A program made the position numbers and the translations under genes. Of a stretch of DNA of 64,000 nucleotides, positions 33,343-44,284 are shown in pieces. The stretch comes from Branchipolynoe longqiensis. Its lineage: Eukaryota > Annelida > Polychaeta > Phyllodocida > Polynoidae. Under the pieces are notes generated by a model. It did not search any database, was not told the origin of the DNA, and worked only from the letters and a program-made list of their open reading frames with translations. Numbering within the stretch: the stretch's first letter is position 1; each line of letters opens with the position of its first letter. The DNA lies in NCBI GenBank assembly GCA_030323885.1, contig CM059198.1, forward strand, positions 16,282,462 to 16,346,461, written 5' to 3'.

Positions 33343-34290
33343 TCAGCCAAATAAGGATGAGAGTGTTTGAGGGGCTTCCGAGAACGCGGTCCGATCCACA
33401 TACTGAAACAGCGCTGCCGAGCTCCAGCGACCTACCTCCCGCACCCCTTTTTCGGACGCTCCACCTTTGGCACTAGATTGAGCTCCTCCTCTTCTCAGGC
33501 TATGCAGTGTCACAGAGGAGGGGGAAGGGTGCCCGGACAGGGTGAGCGCCAGTCGTAGTGCCTTGGTTAGGCACGATGCTAACAGAGGAGCTCCGCTTTT
33601 ATGCTTAAAGGCGGGGTCGCCGAACCCGACCGGCGTATGCCTCACGTACCTCTTCCAGGCATGCAGCGGGCAGCACGGGGACCCCGGAATGCACGGGAGC
33701 CTCACCGAGAAGCTGCTCCCTCCTAGCCTCGCCGTCTTAGTGGACCGGACCCGTATGAGGAGGCTTCTCGCTCGTACCCGGATGTCCGCCCCTTTCAAAG
33801 CACGGTCTGCGTCGTCCGACCTCGGATCAAAAAACAGGTTAGATTGACGTAGGAACGTAAAGTAAGCCACCAGTGTTGCGGCAATTAGCACAAGGGTACA
33901 GTTACCAGCCTTCCGGAATTCTTTAACAATCCCTTTAATGTCCCTGACTGTTAACGGTGGCGCCTGTACTGGCTTGTGGACGCTTAACCTGTGAACCCCT
34001 TTTTTCATAATACCAGCTAAGTAAGTATCAAAGGCCTCGACCTTTCCTTTATGTAACAAAATCCATGTTCTGGCCCCGCTTAGGTAATTGTTCACTGCAC
34101 CTGGAGATTTCAGCTTGTCAGCCAGAAAGGCTATATAGTTTAGTATGCCATCTCTTTGTGGTCTATACACATTAACCTCGTTCAGGGTAGCAAACTTAAC
34201 ATAACACTCTGCCTGAACTCTTTTGTTCCTCCACGAGCCCACCGATAGGCCCGCCTTAACCAACTCTAGAACTTTCCGGGGCAGCTGCAC
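33343..34290 (-). CDS. DIRS-B tyrosine recombinase
   Basis: The protein has 315 residues. Residues 20-95 form the core-binding domain (YIAFLADKL, AVNNYLSGARTW). The catalytic domain has Arg148 (FLRQSN), a candidate Lys185, His263-x2-Arg266 (TLHSLRRGG), Trp289 (GRWS) and Tyr297 (FQYV), the full set expected for a tyrosine recombinase. Such enzymes insert DIRS elements from a circular DNA form in place of an integrase. The start is 60 bp after the ORF2 stop. Codon use and length are normal, with no breaks. This is the copy against which the DIRS-A recombinase was read. Confidence 0.95.
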   Translation of the reverse strand: MQLPRKVLELVKAGLSVGSWRNKRVQAECYVKFATLNEVNVYRPQRDGILNYIAFLADKLKSPGAVNNYLSGARTWILLHKGKVEAFDTYLAGIMKKGVHRLSVHKPVQAPPLTVRDIKGIVKEFRKAGNCTLVLIAATLVAYFTFLRQSNLFFDPRSDDADRALKGADIRVRARSLLIRVRSTKTARLGGSSFSVRLPCIPGSPCCPLHAWKRYVRHTPVGFGDPAFKHKSGAPLLASCLTKALRLALTLSGHPSPSSVTLHSLRRGGAQSSAKGGASEKGVREVGRWSSAALFQYVDRTAFSEAPQTLSSLFG

Positions 34291-34350
34291 ACGGTGACCT
34301 AGGAAGAGAGAGGCAATTAAGAAACGAGCTTCCTAGGTCACAGTGCAGTG

Positions 34351-36678
34351 TTACAACTTGAGCAGCTCGGCGTAGAACATATGGTCTAAGCGCACCCTAG
34401 TAATGCCCCTACGCCGAGACTCCGCAGCCACGCTGGTAGCATGAGCCCGAGAGCCGTCACACCTACTCAGGAGGTCTGCGAAAACTAACTGCACTCCCGG
34501 CACGTGTCTCACAGCAATGTCACATGTTCTCTCAGCCGCGAAGCGCCAAATTTCCCTTGCGCATGCGCAGAGCACTTCATCCCTCCCCGTGCCTGAGTCT
34601 AGAACTATCTGCGAAGCCAGGTTGTCGGTGTTAATGACAACCTGGTAGTCCGATACATTTGGTGGGGAAAGGGCATGTAGAGCGGCAACCAAGTTAATGG
34701 CCTCCAGCTGAGCGATATGGAAGTGCTTCTCCAACAAGTGGGGGCTGTAAGTCTCCGTAAAATAATGGTCCTGTGAGAACCCTCCCCCGCCCCGAAGACA
34801 TGAGTCACACTCCAGCAGCCATATTTTAAGCGCCAAGGGACGCATAAGGACCAAACCATTGGACTGCCGTGCGTAGCTCGCAAACCAAGCGAGGTCACCT
34901 AAAACCTCTCTTGTAACAGAGATAGTTCCAAAGAAAGGGCTTGCTCGCAAGAACGCTAGGAGTCTATTCATGAAGCGGCGCGCTGGGCACACACACCTCG
35001 ACAAAAATTGCAGTTTCCCCACTAAAACCTGAATCGCCTTCCTAGTTACCTTGGTGCCAACACACCACACCATACAGAGGCTAACTACCTCTTCAAGCTT
35101 AGCCTGGGGGATCCTAACTACCATACCCTGCGTATCTACCACGAAGCCCAGCCAGGTGAGCTGCGTAGTAGGTGGAAAACATTTTTCCTTTGCTAAGGTC
35201 AGTCCGAGTTCGCCAGTTAATGATACCAGGTAATCAAAAGCCTCCCTCGCCCTTGCTTCAGAGGCTTCCACCCCGACGAAGTCGTCGAGGTAGCACAGAC
35301 AGAAGTACCCTGCTTCCCTCAACAGAAACACGACCGCCTGAGTAGTACGGGCGCACGCCATCGCCGAGGTGCGACACCCAAAGGGGGGGGCAATATCAAA
35401 GTAAAGCTTTGTGTCAGCCTGAATCCCAAACAGAGGAACCGATAGGGGGCATGTTCGGAGCTGACGATAAGCCCTCGAGAGGTCAGCGGACCATAAGAAG
35501 GAACCTTTTCCCAAAACTGTCACCTTAGCTGCAAGATCCAGAATACCTGGTAGCTTAAAGCTCAGTTCCTCACCCTGGTACACCCCTCTTCCGATCCCTG
35601 AGTTGACGCTACGCCCTCGGGGAAAGCTCAGATCGACGATGACCCTCCTCTCTACTGTATTTTTCTTGGGCCGTGTCATTAGGGGGCTAACTTGACACCA
35701 GGGGGTAAAGGGCGGATCAACATACGGACCCAGCAATGCGCCTTCGTGGAGCTCCCGACTGATATATTTGGAAATCCATATCTCATTACCCGCCTGTTCC
35801 CTATGGTTCCTGAATGTCGAGAGCGGCGGCTTCTCGCCTACATAATCGGCCGGCCAACCGAATTCTAGAAAGTCCACAATCGCCTTGTCTTCATATTTAA
35901 TCAGTTTATCTCGCCAGACTTGTATAACTAGACGAGAGGGAACTGGGATCCTGGCTCCTAGATAATTTGGCAAACCTAACTTCCTAACTTCACCATAAAT
36001 ACTGAGATACTCCCCTGCTGTCTCTAGTATAGCAGAGTTCACCACGGGCCAGAACGACAATAATGAGTCCCTGAAAAGGAGGGGTGAAATGATCTGTCGC
36101 GGTGTCACCACCGGCAGTAACTCAGAACCCTCAGTATCCACCACTAACACAGCATCATCAGTCACAGTGCTCGCGTGAGGCAACGGAGAATTACTGGTAC
36201 CCGCGCGATCTAGGGTGGGGACCGACATTGTAGGTAACTCAGAAGAACCCACCCCGGAAGTGACTAGGTCACTTAGTACCCCTTTGGAGTCATTGGACAA
36301 ACACGAAGGGCCGTTGCATTGAGAGCAACAAACATTAACTGAGTTCATGCTACAGACCTGATCTAAAGGGCTAGTCATATCGGACCTTGTTAGGTCATCT
36401 GCCATATTGTCTGTACTGACACTTGCTACAGGTACGTAGTTACCGTGGCCCATAACCCGGCCTATTGTACTCAACATCCCAGTTCCCGCTATCTCTTTAC
36501 CATCCCCGTAAGTTAACGCTGAGCCAGAACTCGTAATAGTACCCCCACCATTAATAACAGGTCTCAACTCCACCGCGGAATCTGCAATATCTTGAACAAT
36601 TACTAAGTTATTGGATATCGAGCCTCGCCACTTCTTAATAGAAGCTCGCCGATCGTAAGTGGGAAGCACAACCGGCAC
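34351..36678 (-). CDS. DIRS-B ORF2: reverse transcriptase-RNase H
   Basis: The protein has 775 residues. A Ser/Thr-rich variable region occupies about residues 1-200. The RT domain runs from about 200 (LLSFWPVVN, GWPADYVGE, RRVIVDLSFP, FLWSADLSRAYRQL, PPFGCRTS) to the CYLDDFVG catalytic box near residue 463. RNase H follows: LLECDSCL, QLEAINLV, VINTDNLA and the late FADLLSRC. All acidic catalytic positions look intact. There is no methyltransferase-like domain. The frame begins about 50 bp after ORF1 ends; whether it is translated by re-initiation cannot be seen. Confidence 0.95.
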   Translation of the reverse strand: MPVVLPTYDRRASIKKWRGSISNNLVIVQDIADSAVELRPVINGGGTITSSGSALTYGDGKEIAGTGMLSTIGRVMGHGNYVPVASVSTDNMADDLTRSDMTSPLDQVCSMNSVNVCCSQCNGPSCLSNDSKGVLSDLVTSGVGSSELPTMSVPTLDRAGTSNSPLPHASTVTDDAVLVVDTEGSELLPVVTPRQIISPLLFRDSLLSFWPVVNSAILETAGEYLSIYGEVRKLGLPNYLGARIPVPSRLVIQVWRDKLIKYEDKAIVDFLEFGWPADYVGEKPPLSTFRNHREQAGNEIWISKYISRELHEGALLGPYVDPPFTPWCQVSPLMTRPKKNTVERRVIVDLSFPRGRSVNSGIGRGVYQGEELSFKLPGILDLAAKVTVLGKGSFLWSADLSRAYRQLRTCPLSVPLFGIQADTKLYFDIAPPFGCRTSAMACARTTQAVVFLLREAGYFCLCYLDDFVGVEASEARAREAFDYLVSLTGELGLTLAKEKCFPPTTQLTWLGFVVDTQGMVVRIPQAKLEEVVSLCMVWCVGTKVTRKAIQVLVGKLQFLSRCVCPARRFMNRLLAFLRASPFFGTISVTREVLGDLAWFASYARQSNGLVLMRPLALKIWLLECDSCLRGGGGFSQDHYFTETYSPHLLEKHFHIAQLEAINLVAALHALSPPNVSDYQVVINTDNLASQIVLDSGTGRDEVLCACAREIWRFAAERTCDIAVRHVPGVQLVFADLLSRCDGSRAHATSVAAESRRRGITRVRLDHMFYAELLKL

Positions 36679-36728
36679 TTTAACACTCCCTACATTAGGC
36701 CTTGAGTCAAGGGTGGCCTCAGGGAGGC

Positions 36729-37970
36729 CTACCCCGTAAAAACCGGTTTCAACGCGGAAGGTGGATTCTCAATACTGCTCACCCTATCCTGTGCCCTACG
36801 TTTACTAAAGCAGTCTATTTCACGGTGAAAGTTCATTTTCCGGAACCGCTTGGCGCACCAACTGCAACAGTGACAAAACTTGTTAGGGAGCTCACCATGC
36901 GACTTGAAGTATCCGCAAGTGTCACCCTTGTTCCAGCCCGGGCAAGGGTCCCCATCTACCGCTGCATTGAACTCTCTCCCTACCCAGCCCGCGTTAGCGC
37001 CCCCTTCTGCCTTCTTATCTTTCCCTACAGCTAGTCTAGTACCCACCGCAAAAATGTCACGTTGTATGTCCTTAATTGTAGCCCTGTCCTCCCAACCCCC
37101 CTCTAAGCGGCCGTCGCTAATCATTGAAAACACCTTTTCCGACCACAGAAGTACAGTGTGCCAATCCCATACAGCCGCCATTTCGGCGATATCCACCATG
37201 TGTTGCCTGATATGCTTTACGGATCTTGAATGCAGACTATCTACATTCAGCAACCGGTTGATAGCCGACATATATTCATACCACGTGGCAGAGCCCAGTG
37301 GTACAGATCCCATCACATCATCCCTAATCACAAACAGATGAGGTAACAGGCGTTTCTTACCCCTCTTAGGCTTTTCGCGTCGACCTCTGTGTCTTAGTAG
37401 CCGACGGAAGTCATCCGAAGAGGAGGCAGAGGAAAGGTCTGCCGCCGAAGCATCAGAGTCGGAGTCACCCCACGCCACACGTTGAAGCTTGCGCCGACGA
37501 TGCCGCCGACGTCGCGATGATGAAGACGTTCTTTTCCTCCTTTGGTTACCCCTTGAGCAGCCAGTTGGCGACTCGGACTCCGGGTCTGAAGCTTGTTCCA
37601 CCACGGGCGACGACGTATGACTCACACATCTCTTTTTCCTCCTAGGGGGAGACTGCGGCACTTGCGACTCAGTACCCACATCCCGCGACGAAGTAGCCTT
37701 CCCTGCACACAGGGACACCTTGATGCTCTCTAGTTGCTCAACCAACAGTTTCGTGTTGGCCTCCCAGTGTTTTTTAAGCTCCCTCTGCAGGAAATCCACC
37801 GTCACAGTGTCGTTGTTTGTAGTAACTGTGTCGGTATCCACTAACTGATCCGGCAGAGAGCTAGGGCCGGCTACAGGAGACAATCCCGAAGCTTGGCCCG
37901 AGAGGAGGGAGCCTGATGACGCCTCCATCTCCGAGACTCTCCTTTTCCGCGTAGAGCGATGCAGAGGCAT
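36729..37970 (-). CDS. DIRS-B ORF1: gag-like protein
   Basis: The protein has 413 residues. A Ser-rich N-terminus with Arg clusters (RRKRTSSSSRRRRHRRRK) could act in nuclear entry or RNA binding. A conserved region follows (LLPHLFVIRDDVMG, WDWHTVLLWSEKVF), shared with DIRS-A. The C-terminal Cys/His cluster (CGYFKSHG...FCHCCSWC...HREIDC) is probably zinc-binding. I recognise it as DIRS ORF1 by position and by similarity to DIRS-A. Its detailed role is inferred from gag proteins of other retroelements. Confidence 0.85.
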   Translation of the reverse strand: MPLHRSTRKRRVSEMEASSGSLLSGQASGLSPVAGPSSLPDQLVDTDTVTTNNDTVTVDFLQRELKKHWEANTKLLVEQLESIKVSLCAGKATSSRDVGTESQVPQSPPRRKKRCVSHTSSPVVEQASDPESESPTGCSRGNQRRKRTSSSSRRRRHRRRKLQRVAWGDSDSDASAADLSSASSSDDFRRLLRHRGRREKPKRGKKRLLPHLFVIRDDVMGSVPLGSATWYEYMSAINRLLNVDSLHSRSVKHIRQHMVDIAEMAAVWDWHTVLLWSEKVFSMISDGRLEGGWEDRATIKDIQRDIFAVGTRLAVGKDKKAEGGANAGWVGREFNAAVDGDPCPGWNKGDTCGYFKSHGELPNKFCHCCSWCAKRFRKMNFHREIDCFSKRRAQDRVSSIENPPSALKPVFTG

Positions 37971-39599
37971 AATGAACCACTGCCCCCAGCAGCGAGGCCT
38001 GGAGAAGCCGCGGGAGCTTGTATAGGCGTGCTAGACAGCAGTTGGCCAGACAGTACAGGGTTCTCAGATAAGAGAACGATATCGCAGCTAGACTTAGGAC
38101 CAGGACGAGTTCCACACGGAATCCACTCCACCCACTTAATCCACCCAACCGTACTTAATCCACCCAACAGTACAGGGTTCTCAGAGAAAAGATACGACAC
38201 TGCAGCTAGACACTTAGGACCAGGACCAGTTCCACACGGAATCCACTCCAACACACGTAGTCCACCCAACCGTGCTTCAAGTTAGAACACCTGGTCGAGC
38301 GGTAGACATCAGCCGTAGGTCCGAAGCACTTCAACCGTAATCCGTTACACAGAGCCCAGTTCCCAGCATACGTACACCACAGCACACGTACTCCACAGCA
38401 ACCGACAAGAGACTCACCCGACTCAGAGCGTACTATTATTGAAGTAACGCTTAGAGCGTACTAATATTGATAGTATCTTAATCAAGAATTATTACAGCTC
38501 TCTATATAATACATAATGCCAGTGCCTAAAGAGGATTAAAAGGAAGCACAGCCCTAACCGTAAAGGGTAACCACAAGCCGGTCGTTGATATGTTAATATA
38601 AGTTCCAGCGGGTTGATTCGTAGGAGGTGTAAGTTCCACAGATATTCCACTCTTCCTGTATGAAGATACACTGACACCCTTGTAATACTTCCAGCATAGG
38701 TGCTCTTAAGTTACCTTAGGACCAGACAGCAGTGAGTCCAAGAGGAGACGTTCCAAGCCCGTAAGTGGCTGTCCAATGCTTGATTCTGGAGGCAAGGGGA
38801 CCAGGTTAGAACCTGAGTTGACCCAGCCAGCCACGGCGCGACCCAGCCAGCCACTGAAGACTCTGAAGCTTGTGCCGGACGGTCTCCCCGGCGCTGGCTG
38901 AGAGAGCTGCGCAGTGCGGCCCCAGGTACGCTGAAGAACCTGCTGACAGGGACGCTATTCGACGAATTGGCTAAACAACACTAGCCAACATGAGAGCCGA
39001 GCCCAAGCCCGTAATTGGCTTACTCACCAGCACGAGGAGATGCTTAAGACGACAGTCTCTAATAGAGTTCCAAGGGGGGAACCGGAGTCCCACATCCGTA
39101 AGGACTCTGCGTATGCAAAGCTGTAGTGAGAATACCGGACGCGCAAATAATTCCACCCAACTCAGAGCAGCCACGGCCTCTACCGCTAAGGCACGTAATT
39201 CCACTCAGGAATGCTATTTGGACTCCACAAGCAGCACACGTACTCCACACAACCGTACTCCAAAGTTGTCCTGAGAAAAACTAAGGGCAGAGGTTCCTGA
39301 GCGTAGACATAGCAGGCAGGTCGGACCGTACTCCAAGACGAACCTTCCTTGACTAGCCTTGAGAAAGTGTGTCAGAACGTTCTGTTCCCAAGGCGCGCAG
39401 ACGCGCCTACCCAGTAATCAAAAGCTACCCTAGCAACGTAGCTAGGCTATCCTGGCACCTAGTCACTTCTCCCATAGCTTGAACAACCCGTGGCCCACTG
39501 TCCCAGCTTAAGAGGCCTGTTAACCAGCAGCGTACTTTATCCTGGTACACTAGCGCCGTCTCCAGGTCACGAATTACTCATGTTACTAGTAACATGCAC
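37971..39599 (-). other. DIRS-B 5' leader with a 117-bp direct repeat
   Basis: Two copies of a segment with ACAGTACAGGGTTCTCAGA and GTTCCACACGGAATCCACTC start at 38050 and 38167. Shorter CACGTACTCCAC-like repeats occur up to 39250. There is no convincing frame. The leader would contain the promoter. Confidence 0.65.
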
Positions 39600-41123
39600 A
39601 ATGCGCACCCGGCTTCCGCGGGTAGCTCGCCGCATTTGCCGGTGCCCTCTAAGGTGGTGCATATTGGGGTCCGAGGGAGCCGGTGCCCTCTCCTAGGGAG
39701 GATGTTACTTCTCGGGGGGGTGTGGTTCAGGATTCCGTATATGTGGGTAATACTCATGAAGATGTACCGAGGGTGAGGATTCCTGACCCAGGGGGTTTGG
39801 GCAGTGATGCGTTACCCATCGGATCATTGCCTGGACTGCTGGTGGGCCGCCAGTACTCAGTGGAAGAGATGTGGTTGTCCCGGTTTCATCCAGCAATATT
39901 CTGGAGCCGGCTTCTATTGGGGTGGGGCTGGATGGGAGTCATGTAACCGGGATACTTTAGAGCTAGATGAAAATATTTTACGGTATCCTGTGGCGGGTTC
40001 GGCGCGTATTCCGACCTTGCGTCCTAAACCATTTACGGGTATTAAACAAAACAAGAGTGGAATACTTAGTGGCAGGATTTTACGTTGGATATGCGGTCCA
40101 ATATGTGGGATGAGAACGTAGCTCTCATTCAGCTGTTGCCTCTGCTGAGGAATGGACCGGCGCAGGACTGCGTGGACGCGTGGAGGCGTCATGGGTTGAC
40201 GACGATGAGGGAGTTACTCCTGATCATCTCGTATAAGTTCCGTCCTGTGGACCTCATGGCGCGCTGGTATCAGTGGAAGAAGCGCATCCAAACTGCCCGG
40301 GATGGATCGTACCGTGCGTATGGTCTACAGCTACAGGTTGATGGGCGGGAGGCTGCGAGAGATACTGGGATGAGTGAGCGCGCAATCGAGACTAAAATAG
40401 TCGAATGTTTTGTGTGCTCACTCCTTGATCCTGGTGAGCAGCGTGCCGCCTATGACCGTTGGCGGCCGGGTCAATCGTCTTTGGAGGAGATGTTTGAGGT
40501 GGTCGACGATTACTGCGCCAAGGCACTGCGTGCTGGGCGGTCGACTGCGGTGAAAGGTATTCGGTTATCAGATGAGTCGGATAGTGAGTTTGAGGTTGAG
40601 GTGGCGGCGTATAATGCGCCATGGGATCCTCGGCGTAATGGCGGTGGTAATTACTCCCGGGGTAGTTCGGGGGGGGGGGGGGGGGGGGGGCTATCGTGGT
40701 GGTAATAGCTTCCGGGGTTCGACAGGCGGGGGCTATCGTGAGGGTGGCAATTTCCGTGCAAGCCCTGGGGGGGGATTATCGGTCGCCGCCTATCACTAAG
40801 GCGCTAGTCCAGGGTTGGGTGCGCGATGTGATGGGGGAGCAGAATCTGCTGCGCAGGTAATGACAGGTGGGCCTGGTTCATCTGGGTTATCTGCATGCAG
40901 ACGCGTAGCCAAGAAAGATATGTGTGCTCGAGATCACGAGTGTGGTCGTTGCTTTGCGTTTGGTCATTGGCCTATACAATGTACTGGGGTGAAGCGTACT
41001 CTCGAGGAGCCTCTGATAGCTGGTGATCGCGAGGGTAGGGACAACGCAGGTGTTGATCGGGCTAGGTTGGCGCGTCACCGTAAAGACAGAGATGCAAAGG
41101 CTAAGCCTAATTTAAACGCCTAG
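39600..41123 (+). pseudogene. Gypsy-3 gag, capsid and nucleocapsid part
   Basis: Gag continues after DIRS-B through several frames. The main one, 40085-40705, has MWDENVALIQLLPLLRNG, a capsid block that aligns with Gypsy-2 WNETTALTRLLHLLQDG, and MSERAIETKIVECFVCSL. A Gly-rich linker with a run of about 19 G (40671-40689) shifts the frame. A CCHC knuckle (CGRCFAFGHWPIQC) lies near 40942-40984. It ends at a TAG at 41121. Confidence 0.85.
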
Positions 41124-41125
41124 GG

Positions 41126-42618
41126 TTGGACCATGTGGGCTTGGGCCCAACCCAATTGGCAAGCCCGGATACCACCAAAATGGATGCGGTGTTAACTAAC
41201 GAGGAAGCCGGTGTGCAGTCTGATGCTAGCGTGGGACCGCCGGTGATCGCCCCTGGTGATTCGATCCCAGTGGAGTCGGTATTGTGGGATCGCATGGAGC
41301 AGATAGTGCGTTGCATTTCTGCTTTGGCTCCCGTGCCTTTGGACGACTGTATGCAATTTATAGTACAGCGTCACGGGTGCGACCTATCTCACCCTTGTGG
41401 TAAGCGCCTGTTCGTGGATTCCACTTTCTGGACTTTGGACGGAAAACGGTGGTATGTGAGAGTGTGCGTTACACTATCGCATATTTGTTAATAGACAGTG
41501 GGGCTGCGGTCACATGTGTTGGATGAAAATTCTTCGATAAGTTAGACGGTGATAAGGTGTTTTTTGATAATAGCGTGAAGCCTGTCACTGTCACCGGTGC
41601 GCCACTCAAGCAGTACGGACAAGCCATACTATCTCTGGAGATCGGGGGGGAAATATTTCATTATGCCCCTACTGTTTCCGATATTTCAGAAGATGGTATT
41701 TTGGGTGCGGAATTTTTGGAGTATTATGGTTGTGAGCTGCGGCAGGCTGGCAGCCTATATCTTCAATATCCGTATCAACTCACGGTGCAGTTGCGATAGT
41801 CAGACTGTGTCTGCGGTTGTGCAAGATATTCGCATTGCTCCGATGACCGGTTGTGATGTTAAAATTACAGCTGTAGGGGTTGACGGGGATCACCAAAGCT
41901 TATTTGAGCCATTAGTCTCGGAATTGCATGAACTGGGATTGAAGGGTCAGAATACGCTAGTGTGGAGTCCTGTTGATTCAGTAGTGTCTTTGTTTAATCC
42001 AACTCGTTATACGGTTAGGTTACATAAGGGTACAACCATCGGGTTGATTGGTGAGGCTACTGACTTTGGCGAAGTTCATTGCGAATATGCCAGAGTTGAG
42101 TTAGGTAGACAATCTGGTGTGGACATTGCTCGCGGCAACGAGGTCGCTGAGTCAGCTGTTGGTGCAGTTGACCCAGTGGGCGGGGTTGGCGCGGGGCTTT
42201 GTTGTCCGGTCAGCTGTTCGCAGTTACATGGTAATTGGGGCAGCGGTTGGCCTGAGCTGCGTGTCACGTGTACGGCGCAGTTGAATTGTCCCTCTAGTGT
42301 TGTGAGTAGTAGAGGGGAAGTGGGCATTGCGGCGCTGGGGTACGTATCTAATATGGTTACCTTTGGTACTACGGAGGAGTGCGTGGCACCCCTTGAGGTA
42401 TCTGGGGCCCTTGGTGGCAGCTTGCCTGCCCACCTTGTACCCTTAGCTATGGGGTGTGAGGTGGTGGATGAGTCCGAGAGCTCTCAGGTTGTGGAATTTC
42501 TGGGTAGAAATATTCAGGATTTTCCAGTTCCTGGTGAGATGTTAGGCTGGACAGAGGTGGTTAAGCATGGCTTGATGTTGGCGATTCCACTGTTTTTAGG
42601 ATTCCGTATCGGCGTTTC
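41126..42618 (+). pseudogene. Gypsy-3 protease and linker
   Basis: The frame 41126-41491 leads into LLIDSGAAVTCVG near 41482-41520, the aspartic protease active site (DSGAA), reached through a frame change. The frame 41557-41799 holds the rest, including DGILGAEFLEYY. The following 800 bp (to 42618) read as the variable stretch that Gypsy-2 also has between protease and RT. The protease would process the polyprotein. Confidence 0.82.
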
Positions 42619-43390
42619 GTGTATTCTAAAAAAGATGCACTGGAGACAGAGCTGCATAAGCTGCTGGATAGTGGGGTGATTAGGAGTAGTGACTCCCCAT
42701 GGAGTTCCCCTGTCCACTTAGTCAAGAAGAAGGACGGTTCAATCGGTTTTTGCATCGACTATAAAAAACTCAATACTGTGACGCGGAAAAATGCTTACCC
42801 ATCACCGCGCAAAGATGAGTCGCTTGAGGGTTTGGGGGGTAATGAGTGGTTTTGCACTCTGGATCTGCAATCTGGTTATCATCAGGTAGCGATGGATCCG
42901 GAGCACATTGCTAAGACTGCTTTTAGTACTCACCTAGGCTTATTCGAGTGGAACGTGCAGCCGTTTGGGCTGTGTAATGCTCCAGCCACGTTCGAGAAGA
43001 TGAAGACGGATATGCTGGCTGGTCTTCAGTGGAAGATCTGCCTGGTGTATTTGGATGATATCATTGTCTTTGGTCGGACACTAACCGAATGTGAGGATCG
43101 GCTTCAAGCAGTGTTTGATCATTTGCGTTCCTATGGACTGAGGCTCAAGGCTTCGAAGTGTAGGCTTTTTAGGCATGAGACGCAGTACCTAGGGCGTGTT
43201 GTTTCTGCGAGGGGGATTAAGGCAGACCCGGAGAAGCTCTCTGCAATTGCGGGGTGGCCCAGGCCTGAGGATATGAAGGAGGTAAGATCATTCCTTGGGT
43301 TTGTGTCATATTACCGCCATTTCATTGCAGATTTTGCGCGGTTAGCAGTTCCTCTGCAGGACTTGGTCGTTACCGCAAAAAAGATAACAA
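42619..43390 (+). pseudogene. Gypsy-3 reverse transcriptase
   Basis: The frame 42619-43503 covers an almost complete Ty3/Gypsy RT: WSSPVHLVKKKDG, GFCIDYKKLN, FCTLDLQSGYHQVAM, FGLCNAPATFEKM, CLVYLDDIIVFG with both catalytic Asp, and SFLGFVSYYRHFI. The domain itself has no stop, but the upstream protease and downstream RNase H are out of frame. The equivalent region is missing from Gypsy-2. Confidence 0.93.
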
Positions 43391-44100
43391 TTTGTGTGGG
43401 GCGACGCTCAGGAAGCGGCATTTCTGGGCTTAAAATGTGCCTTTACTCAGACCCCAGTGCTGCGGTATCCGCGGGCGGTGGGGCAGTTCATTCTGGACAC
43501 TGATGCATCGGGGTTTGCAATCTCGGGCATGTTGAGTCAGGTTCAGGATGGGGTGGAGGTCCCGTTGTCTTTTGCGAGTAATAAACTTAATAACGCGCCG
43601 TGAATTATTGCACGACGAAGCGTGAGTTGATGGCTATCGTCGTGTATAGCAAGAAGTGGAAACATTTCTTGATAGGGTCGGATTTTATTATCTGGATTGA
43701 TCATCATTCTCTTCATTGGTTGTTGAATTTCAAGGAGGCGGAGGGGATGATGGGGCGTCGGTTGGCCACTTTATCTGAATATGGTGTGACTAATGAGCAC
43801 ATTGTGTACAGAAAGGGAGTTGATCATATCAATGCAGATAGTCTGAGTAGAATCCCGGTTCCTAAGTGCGGCCGGGGTGATTGCACGGACTGTGGCGTGC
43901 ATAATTGTGTGCTCGCAGCAATATCTGCGATGCGTCTGGCAGATATAGATGATGATGAATTTGGACATTATCAGAGGTTCGTTTGGCACAGCGCCAAGAT
44001 CCCTCCATACTGCGTGTGATCAAGTGGTTGGAGGAGGACCGCTCCAAGCCTCAGCATGACGAGCTGGCAGTGGAGAATGCAGAGACTCGTTAGATTATAA
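43391..44100 (+). pseudogene. Gypsy-3 RNase H domain
   Basis: Two frames (43394-43603 and 43600-44019) meet at a one-base shift after FASNKLN. They carry FILDTDASGFAISGML, TKRELMAIV, IWIDHHSLHWLL and HINADSLSRIP, which are the four RNase H landmarks in order. A region leading towards the integrase follows, with stops at 44018 and 44092. Confidence 0.9.
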
Positions 44101-44163
44101 ATCAATGGGATCTGCTGGAACTGCATGCATGTGAAGTGGGCGAGACTACTCAACTGATTATTT

Positions 44164-44284
44164 GCAGGCGGGACGAGAGGCAGCGGCGGTCCGCGGCTGG
44201 CCCAGGAAATTCACATGGAAATAAATATATAAATTAACACGTAGGGTCGCCTTAAGCGGGGGTGGATTAGCCCGACGGTTAAAC
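44164..44284 (+). repeat. 121-bp Gypsy-2-family LTR tail inside Gypsy-3 integrase
   Basis: It is similar along its length to the reverse complement of 17923-18043, with shared blocks GGAAATTCACATGGAAA, TTAACACGTAGG and ACGGTTAAAC. It therefore has the same sense as the host element. It lies just before the integrase zinc-binding region and introduces stops. Confidence 0.8.

Larger units (their letters stand above)
32162..39599 (-). mobile_element. DIRS-B: apparently intact DIRS-order retrotransposon
   Basis: On the - strand it has a 1.6-kb leader, ORF1 (gag-like), ORF2 (RT-RNase H), a tyrosine recombinase, and a 1.2-kb tail. All three frames are open and their catalytic residues are present. 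The ends are inverted repeats: TCATGACGCTGGAGAC at 32162 and, on the other strand, TCGTGACCTGGAGAC starting about 30 bp in from 39599. The right end has an extra 30 bp with a perfect palindrome CATGTTACTAGTAACATG (39579-39596). AAT flanks both sides (32159-32161, 39600-39602). No integrase or LTR is present. Confidence 0.92.

Noticed and set aside
32162..39599. Methyltransferase domain expected in some DIRS elements
   Set aside because: No matching motif seen in ORF2 after RNase H; the frame ends there.
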